Shown here one piece after another: positions 6,576 to 11,497 of a stretch of 11,497 nt of DNA; position 1 is the stretch's first letter, and every line of letters begins with the position of its first letter. The notes below the pieces were generated by a model. That model had not been told where the DNA came from, did no database searches, and saw only the letters and a list, made by a program, of their open reading frames with translations. This DNA comes from Bacillota bacterium (GTDB lineage: Bacteria; Bacillota; Clostridia; Clostridiales; Clostridiaceae), in contig JAEXSY010000017.1 in the NCBI GenBank assembly GCA_023440105.1, positions 1 through 11,497 of the forward strand, read 5' to 3'. Both the position numbers and the translations under genes were made by a program.

Positions 6576-7790
6576 CTACTTGCCTATACTCATGGAAGCC
6601 TTAAATTTATAATTAAGTAAAATAATAATTAAATTCATAACAATCATTAGTATTAAAGTACTTAAATATGATCCTGAAGCCGTTTGTAGTCGGCCCGCTA
6701 TGGTAGACATTATTGAAGCAGGGAGCATTGATAAATTAATTATACTTAGATTAGAAGAATAACTAATTCTACCATATTGGCTTCCTACAAAAGCTGCACT
6801 TATAGTTGGAGAGCCTCCATAACTAAATCCAATTGCTGCCATACCTATAATTAACATAATTAAATAGTAGTTTTTTATTCCAATAATAATAAATATAGAA
6901 GCTATGAGAAATGTTAATGCGTTTATTAAAAGGGTATTTCTTACCCCTAATTTATCAAAGATAGCGCCAAAGAAGAGTCTTCCTAACCCATTACATAGAG
7001 ATAATATTCCTACTATAAGAGCTGCAAGTGATGGAGAAGCTCCTCCCTCTATTGCAATGAACTTACAATGCCCTATAATACCAGTTCCAATACCGTTGGC
7101 AAGGGCAGTTATAAGAAAAACTAACCAAAATGATTTTAATTTTATCATTTCTTTCGTACTTATCTCTTTATTGGACAAAACTTTATCTTTTCTCAATGAA
7201 CAATCTTTCACATTAGGAGCCTTTATTAGAGAGGAACCAATTAAAAGAATTAGGAAAATAGCGATTCCAAGGATTATATAGGTTTTTCTCCATCCTATTG
7301 TACTTATTCCTATTAACTTATTTGCAAGACTCCCTATAATGAGACTGCTACTTCCAAACCCCATAAGAAGAAAACCAGAAATAGTCCCTTTCTTCTCTGG
7401 ATACCATGCTATTAAGCAGCTTAAAATCATATTATATGCAATTCCAACCCCAAGACTTAAAATAAATCCATATGATACATATAACTGAAATATACAATTA
7501 GATTTAAGCCTAGAAGAAAATAAAAATCCTAATAATATCATTAGTGCTGTTAATCTTATTATTGAAGGTGATGGTATATATTTTTGAATGACGCTGTTAA
7601 TTACTCCTCCCATACAAAAACAGGACATTACTATTGTAAAATTTATACCTAATGCTGAGCTACTCCAGCTAAATTCAGAACTTAAAGGAGATGATAATAT
7701 AGACCAAGCATAAATAATACCTATGAACATAAGCATAATAAAACCCGTTATAACCCTAAAAAACCTTATATCTTCTATCTTATCTATCAT
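6576..7790 (-). CDS. Major-facilitator transporter of the oxalate/formate antiporter (OFA) family
   Basis: This is an inner-membrane carrier of about 404 residues with twelve predicted hydrophobic segments in two halves, separated by a basic loop near 190-217. OFA-type landmarks are IIYAWSILSSPLSSEFSWS near 25-43, AWYPEKKGTISGF near 128-140 and GRLFFGAIFDKLGVRN at 270-285. GFSYGGSPTISAAFVG near 321-336 belongs to the same pattern. The family moves small carboxylates such as oxalate, formate or related acids, but many members are uncharacterised and the substrate here is unknown. An in-frame GTG at 7811 lies upstream of the AGGAGG site, which is 7 nt from the ATG at 7790; the ATG is therefore the start. 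The gene stands alone between the rnf and PTS units, has its own sigma-A promoter, and is much richer in A+T than the rnf genes. Confidence 0.87.
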   Translation of the reverse strand: MIDKIEDIRFFRVITGFIMLMFIGIIYAWSILSSPLSSEFSWSSSALGINFTIVMSCFCMGGVINSVIQKYIPSPSIIRLTALMILLGFLFSSRLKSNCIFQLYVSYGFILSLGVGIAYNMILSCLIAWYPEKKGTISGFLLMGFGSSSLIIGSLANKLIGISTIGWRKTYIILGIAIFLILLIGSSLIKAPNVKDCSLRKDKVLSNKEISTKEMIKLKSFWLVFLITALANGIGTGIIGHCKFIAIEGGASPSLAALIVGILSLCNGLGRLFFGAIFDKLGVRNTLLINALTFLIASIFIIIGIKNYYLIMLIIGMAAIGFSYGGSPTISAAFVGSQYGRISYSSNLSIINLSMLPASIMSTIAGRLQTASGSYLSTLILMIVMNLIIILLNYKFKASMSIGK

Positions 7791-8039
7791 ATCTCTTCCT
7801 CCTACTAACACTATAACCTTTAAAAAATCAAAATCTATATGATTAAATTATATATAGTTAAAGCGAATAATTCAACAAATTGTATAAAAACTCTACTTAT
7901 TTAAACATTATGTGTAGAATTCTCACAAATAATGGTCATATACGAGTATAATGTACTCAAGCAATTTCAGAGGTCAGAGGCTCTTGATATTAATGAATAA
8001 AGTGAATAATAGTTTTATAGTAAACTGATAAAATAAGAA
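7791..8039. other. Spacer upstream of the OFA transporter gene
   Basis: This A+T-rich non-coding stretch holds the transporter's ribosome binding site and the sigma-A promoter at 7847-7875. Further upstream, GAGTA-TAATG-TACTC (7944-7958) is a small palindrome that could be an operator, and the heptamer TCAGAGG occurs twice in tandem (7967-7980). I found no convincing gene or structured RNA in it. Confidence 0.5.
7847..7875 (-). promoter_or_regulatory. Sigma-A promoter of the OFA transporter gene
   Basis: On the minus strand, TTGAAT (7870-7875) and a perfect TATAAT (7847-7852) are separated by 17 nt, the ideal housekeeping spacing. Transcription would begin near 7840, about 50 nt before the ATG at 7790. 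In such A+T-rich DNA chance matches occur, but the exact -10 and spacing and the position make this credible. Confidence 0.65.
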
Positions 8040-8072
8040 ATCCGCTACTCCAACTTTTTTGGACTAACGGAT
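8040..8072 (-). terminator. Hairpin downstream of the rnf operon, probable terminator
   Basis: ATCCGCTACTCCAA (8040-8053) pairs with TTGGACTAACGGAT (8059-8072) at 12 of 14 positions around a 5-nt loop. On the minus strand the stem is followed by TTTCTTATTTT, a fair T-rich tract, about 110 nt after the rnfB stop codon. It shares CCGTTAGTCCA in its stem with the hairpin at 6494-6527. The 8073-8181 stretch between it and rnfB holds nothing recognisable. Confidence 0.65.
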
Positions 8073-8181
8073 ATTCTTTGCTAAGTTTTTCAATAAAGAT
8101 CAAATATTAATCATATTTCAATATATACTTGATTTATTATAACTCGATATTCTATATAATAACTTACTTTAATATAATGTT

Positions 8182-8970
8182 TTATCTTATAATTATCTTA
8201 CTAGGACACTTTTCCGCACAGCTTCCGCAGCCTGTGCACTTATCCTGATCTATATATGCTATGTTATTTTCTACTGTTATAGCACCAACCTCGCAGACTC
8301 TAGTGCAGAGCTTACATCCAATACAGCCTACAGAGCAGGCAGCCTTTACAGCCTTACCAAAGTCCTTAGAGCTACACTGTACCACTGCCTTAGAATCATA
8401 AGGAATTAACTCTATAAGGTTCTTAGGGCATTCTAGTACACACTTGCCACAGGCCTTACACTTTTCCTTATCTACTACGGCAATACCATCTACTATCTCT
8501 ATGGCTCCGAATTCGCAGACCTTCTTGCAGCTTCCAAAGCCAAGACAGCCATAGTTACAGGTCTTTGCTCCACCAGAAGGAACATACTCTAGAAACTTGC
8601 AGTCCTGTACTCCATAATAGTTATAGTTCTGCTTAGTCTTGCTGCAGCCTCCTCCGCACTTAACGAAGGCTACCATGTGTGTATATTCTTCTGCTTCTAC
8701 TCCGAGGATTTCGCTGATTTTTGCTGCCACGGGAGCTCCACCAACGGGACATGCACCAGCAGGGGCGTCTCCTTTAGCTATTGCCTTTGCCAGGGCATCG
8801 CAGCCGGCGTAGCCACAGCCTCCACAGTTATTGCCAGGAAGAGTAGCGGCAATAGCTTGCTCCTTCTCATCCACCTCTACTTTAAACTTTTCACCAGCAA
8901 CTCCCAGAAACAGTCCTATAAAGAGTCCTGTGCCTCCAACGATAGCTGCTGCTATTAAGATAACATTCAT
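8182..8970 (-). CDS. rnfB: Rnf complex subunit B, iron-sulfur electron-input protein
   Basis: RnfB is thought to take electrons from reduced ferredoxin into the Rnf complex at the cytoplasmic side of the membrane. The 262-residue protein begins with one membrane segment (about 3-25). The Fe-S domain typical of RnfB follows as CGGCGYAGC (C49, C52, C57) with C74. A cysteine-rich middle (C105 to C152) contains the first part of a ferredoxin-like region. Ferredoxin-type cluster motifs follow: CKACGKC with C181 (171-181), CIGCKLC with C226 (216-226), and CTGCGSC with C255 (245-255). Many clusters are therefore possible, as in other clostridial RnfB proteins. The ATG at 8970 has AGGAGG about 10 nt upstream, overlapping the end of rnfA; the genes are 13 nt apart. 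It is the last gene of the operon, followed by a hairpin. Confidence 0.96.
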   Translation of the reverse strand: MNVILIAAAIVGGTGLFIGLFLGVAGEKFKVEVDEKEQAIAATLPGNNCGGCGYAGCDALAKAIAKGDAPAGACPVGGAPVAAKISEILGVEAEEYTHMVAFVKCGGGCSKTKQNYNYYGVQDCKFLEYVPSGGAKTCNYGCLGFGSCKKVCEFGAIEIVDGIAVVDKEKCKACGKCVLECPKNLIELIPYDSKAVVQCSSKDFGKAVKAACSVGCIGCKLCTRVCEVGAITVENNIAYIDQDKCTGCGSCAEKCPSKIIIR

Positions 8971-8983
8971 AACGGTGCACCTC

Positions 8984-9559
8984 CTATATTATTCCTGAAA
9001 AACCAAAGAAGGCTATGGCCATGAGCCCTGCAGTAATCAGTACTATAGGAGAGCCCTTGAAGGCTTCCGGAACATCATTAAATTCTATTTTTTCTCTGAG
9101 TCCTGCCATGATTACTATGGCTATGGTAAAGCCTATAGCAGTAGCAAGGCCGTTTATAGTACCTTCAAGGATGCTGTAGGAGTTCTGAACATTTAAGAGG
9201 GCAACTCCTAATACGGCACAGTTAGTTGTTATCAAGGGAAGATATACCCCAAGGGCATTATACAGCCCTGGACTTATCTTTTTAAGAACCATCTCCACAA
9301 ACTGCACCAGGGCAGCAATTACCAGGATGAATACTATGGTCTGTAGATAGGTAGTATCAGTTTTGACCAGAATATATTTATATATCACACTTGTACACAA
9401 TGACGCCACAGTAAGAACAAAGGTTACAGCTGCTCCCATACCAGCTGCTGTCTCCACCTTTTTAGATACTCCCAGGAAAGGGCACAGTCCTAAAAACTGA
9501 CTGAGAACAACATTGTTAACCAGGGCTGAGCCTATGGCGATAATTATTAATTCCTTCAT
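8984..9559 (-). CDS. rnfA: Rnf complex membrane subunit A
   Basis: RnfA is an integral membrane subunit that, paired with RnfE, holds a [2Fe-2S] cluster within the membrane and forms part of the ion-translocating path. The 191-residue protein is hydrophobic throughout, with about six membrane segments. It carries the two family cysteines in LGLCPFLG (C26) and TTNCAVLG (C114), matching the equivalent pair in RnfE. Length and motifs are normal for the family. Its start ATG overlaps the rnfE stop by one base (TAATG), with GGAGG upstream, so translational coupling with rnfE is likely. Confidence 0.97.
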   Translation of the reverse strand: MKELIIIAIGSALVNNVVLSQFLGLCPFLGVSKKVETAAGMGAAVTFVLTVASLCTSVIYKYILVKTDTTYLQTIVFILVIAALVQFVEMVLKKISPGLYNALGVYLPLITTNCAVLGVALLNVQNSYSILEGTINGLATAIGFTIAIVIMAGLREKIEFNDVPEAFKGSPIVLITAGLMAIAFFGFSGII

Positions 9560-10266
9560 TACTTATCCCCTCCCTGAGTCTTATCTTCTATTTTTATGGT
9601 GCTGCAGCTGCTTCCGCAAGCACTACAGTCAGCTCCGCATCCCGAAGGAGCTGACTTTTTTATTCCCTTTTTAGCATTTTCTATCCTTATCTTGTTCTGG
9701 ATAGCCGTGAGCATAGAAAGAACAAAGAAGGCTCCAGGAGCAAGAATGAATATAGTTATAGGCTCGTAGCTTCCCGGCATAACGGTAAATCCAAATATCT
9801 GTCCAGCACCTAGAAGCTCTCTTACAGCACCTATGCAGGTAAGCCCCAGAGTAAAGCCCAGTCCCATTCCTATTCCGTCAAAGAGTGATGGCAGCACAGG
9901 ATTCTTGGAGGCATAGGATTCTGCACGTCCTAAGATTATGCAGTTAACAACTATAAGAGGTATATATATTCCAAGGCTTTCATAAAGAGATGGTATAAAG
10001 CCCTGAAGTAAAAACTGTACTATGGTAACAAAGGAAGCAACAACAACGATAAATGCCGGCATTCTTACCCCGTCGGGTATTGCCTTTCTAAGTGCAGATA
10101 TCATCAGATTTGACATGGCAAGGATAACCATGGTGGTAAGTCCCATGCCCAGTCCATTCATTGCCGAAGTAGTTACTGCAAGGGTTGGACACATCCCCAG
10201 CATAAGAACAAAGGTTGGGTTTTCTTTAATTATTCCGTTATATAGTCTTTCTAAAGCGCTCTTCAC
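9559..10266 (-). CDS. rnfE: Rnf complex membrane subunit E with cysteine-rich tail
   Basis: RnfE is the membrane partner of RnfA. The 235-residue protein has about six hydrophobic segments and the paired cysteines in LGMCPTLA (C26) and VVNCIILG (C109) that ligate the shared intramembrane [2Fe-2S] cluster. After the last membrane segment a hydrophilic tail carries four more cysteines in the pattern C-x3-C-x2-C-x3-C (C210, C214, C217, C221). This is more than the core function needs and could bind a metal or cluster. The start is a GTG at 10266, 9 nt from a GGAGG site, just 2 nt after the rnfG stop; the stop overlaps the rnfA start by one base. Confidence 0.96.
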   Translation of the reverse strand: MKSALERLYNGIIKENPTFVLMLGMCPTLAVTTSAMNGLGMGLTTMVILAMSNLMISALRKAIPDGVRMPAFIVVVASFVTIVQFLLQGFIPSLYESLGIYIPLIVVNCIILGRAESYASKNPVLPSLFDGIGMGLGFTLGLTCIGAVRELLGAGQIFGFTVMPGSYEPITIFILAPGAFFVLSMLTAIQNKIRIENAKKGIKKSAPSGCGADCSACGSSCSTIKIEDKTQGGDK

Positions 10267-10268
10267 CT

Positions 10269-10883
10269 CTAGTTACCTCCTTCCACGATGCTTCTGAAAA
10301 AGCAGAGTCCTGCATTTACACCATTGGTTATAGATTTACTGGTTATGGTAGCACCGCTAATAGCCTCCACGTCACCCTCTGATGCTGCAGAAGCTTTTGT
10401 TACATTAAAGGCTTCAACCTGTTTATTCATAAACTGATCCAGCCAGTTGGTTGTTTTAGCCTTCATGCCAAGGCCTGCTGTCTCACTGATAGAAAGCAGT
10501 GAAACTCCTTTGGTTGTTCCATCCATGGCTATTCCTAAGGAAAAGCTTATGTTTCCACCATAGCCACCGCTGTCTGTTACGTTGATTACGTAGCCTAAGG
10601 CTTTTCCGCTATTATCAACAGCCTCAACCACCTCGTCTATGGATACACCAGCTATTCCATTTTTTAAAAGTATATCTCCAGCTTCCTCAATATCCACAGC
10701 AGGATCCAGAACAAATTCACTGGCTTCAGCAAAAACAGCTTTATAGGCCTTCTGCTTGCTTATAAAATTCTGATTCTCAATAGGCTCTTTAGTTAACTTA
10801 TAGGTAAAGCCCAATGCAATTCCTGCTACAAGAGTTATAGTTGTAAGCATCAATGTATCCTTTAATATCTTCTTTATATTCAT
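10269..10883 (-). CDS. rnfG: Rnf complex subunit G, covalent FMN-binding electron carrier
   Basis: RnfG carries FMN bound covalently through a phosphoester to a threonine and passes electrons within the complex on the outer face of the membrane. The 204-residue protein has one N-terminal membrane anchor (about 8-28), followed by an FMN-binding domain. ETAGLGMKA (134-142) and the flavinylation motif ISGATITS (175-182) are visible; T181 is the expected attachment residue by the SGATxT pattern. Its ATG overlaps the rnfD stop codon (ATGA), and rnfE follows after 2 nt. Length and motifs are normal for the family. Confidence 0.96.
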   Translation of the reverse strand: MNIKKILKDTLMLTTITLVAGIALGFTYKLTKEPIENQNFISKQKAYKAVFAEASEFVLDPAVDIEEAGDILLKNGIAGVSIDEVVEAVDNSGKALGYVINVTDSGGYGGNISFSLGIAMDGTTKGVSLLSISETAGLGMKAKTTNWLDQFMNKQVEAFNVTKASAASEGDVEAISGATITSKSITNGVNAGLCFFRSIVEGGN

Positions 10884-11497
10884 ACCTTCTTGCCCTCCTT
10901 TCCGAAAGCAACAGGTCTTGTTATCTTCTCAATAAGAGGTACCAGAAGATTTGAGAAAATTATCGCATAGGATACTCCTTCTGCAGATCCCCCAAATATC
11001 CTGAAAAGACCTGTTAGAATTCCTAAAAGACATCCGTAAACAAGCTGCCCTCTCTTAGTGATCGGCGAAGTGACATAATCCGTGGCCATGAAGAAGGCTC
11101 CCAGCATAAGACCGCCACCACAGAGCTGTGCAGCTAGGTAGCTTAGACTTAAGCCATGACCTCCGAAGATAAGCACAAATATAGAAAAGCTTCCTAAGTA
11201 TGTTCCTGGAATTCTTAAATCAATGACGCCAGTTATAAGAAGAAACGCTGCTCCTATAAGTATTGCTAGGGCTGAAGTTTCTCCTATGGTACCTGCAGTA
11301 TTCCCCATGAACATGCTCATTAAATCTACAGAGCCTCCCATTTTGAGAGCTGCTAGTGGTGTTGCCCCTGAAAGAGCATCAGCACTGGCACCGGAAACTG
11401 CAGAGGCTATTTCTGAAGTCTTTACTGCAGCCTCATAGGCAAAATTAGTCATCCTTCCTGTAAAGGAAATAAGCAGAAAGCATCTAGCCCCTAAGGC
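10880..11497 (-). CDS. rnfD: Rnf complex membrane subunit D (5' end cut by window edge)
   Basis: The frame is open from the right edge through 15 codons before the first internal ATG at 11452, so the true start lies outside the window. The visible 205 residues are the C-terminal part of a protein that is usually a little over 300 residues. They contain DALSGATPL (around 11350-11375), whose threonine is the covalent FMN attachment site in this family. Four or more membrane segments follow, with GTYLGSF, DYVTSPIT and GLFRIFGGSAEGVSYAIIFSN motifs typical of RnfD/NqrB. The gene overlaps rnfG by 4 nt. RnfC, the NADH-side subunit, should lie further upstream beyond the window. Confidence 0.95.
   Translation of the reverse strand, partial: ALGARCFLLISFTGRMTNFAYEAAVKTSEIASAVSGASADALSGATPLAALKMGGSVDLMSMFMGNTAGTIGETSALAILIGAAFLLITGVIDLRIPGTYLGSFSIFVLIFGGHGLSLSYLAAQLCGGGLMLGAFFMATDYVTSPITKRGQLVYGCLLGILTGLFRIFGGSAEGVSYAIIFSNLLVPLIEKITRPVAFGKEGKKV

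Noticed and set aside
7791..7811. Upstream GTG start for the OFA transporter
   Set aside because: The AGGAGG site lies inside this extension and is correctly spaced only for the ATG at 7790.

Overview
The window is low-G+C DNA from a strictly anaerobic Firmicute, most likely a member of the Clostridia. The grounds are A+T-rich spacers, strong GGAGG ribosome binding sites, a six-gene-type Rnf complex and a sigma-54-driven mannose-family PTS. All recognised genes are on the minus strand, so transcription runs from right to left. No rRNA, tRNA, CRISPR, insertion sequence or origin was seen.

Right part (about 8182-11497): the distal end of an rnf operon in the order (C)-D-G-E-A-B. rnfD is cut by the window edge and rnfC must lie outside. 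The genes are tightly packed with 1-4 nt overlaps or short gaps. They encode the membrane and FeS subunits of the ferredoxin:NAD+ oxidoreductase that couples electron flow to Na+ or H+ export. The rnf genes are visibly richer in G+C than the rest of the window. A hairpin at 8040-8072 follows the operon.

Middle (about 6460-8040): a monocistronic major-facilitator transporter of the oxalate/formate (OFA) type, with its own good sigma-A promoter (7847-7875) and a hairpin after its end (6494-6527). The two hairpins bracketing this gene share the 11-base stem CCGTTAGTCCA.

Left part (1-6107): an apparent single transcription unit that starts at a textbook sigma-54 (-24/-12) promoter at 6092-6107. 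It encodes a complete mannose-family PTS (IIA, IIB, IIC and IID as separate proteins) with an unrecognised 165-residue helical protein between IIA and IIB. These are followed by a D-isomer-type 2-hydroxyacid dehydrogenase, an intact class II (metal-dependent) aldolase, and a second aldolase-like protein cut by the left edge. In that second protein all three metal-binding histidines appear to be replaced. The PTS would import and phosphorylate an unidentified sugar or sugar derivative, and the dehydrogenase and aldolase would oxidise and cleave it. A sigma-54 activator of the LevR type is expected but is not in the window. Candidate activator sites (two ACTACACTAA repeats 21 bp apart) lie about 170-200 bp upstream of the promoter.

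The most interesting points are the degenerate aldolase paralogue, the orphan protein inside the PTS cluster, the unusual IID subunit, and the undefined substrate of this sigma-54 operon.
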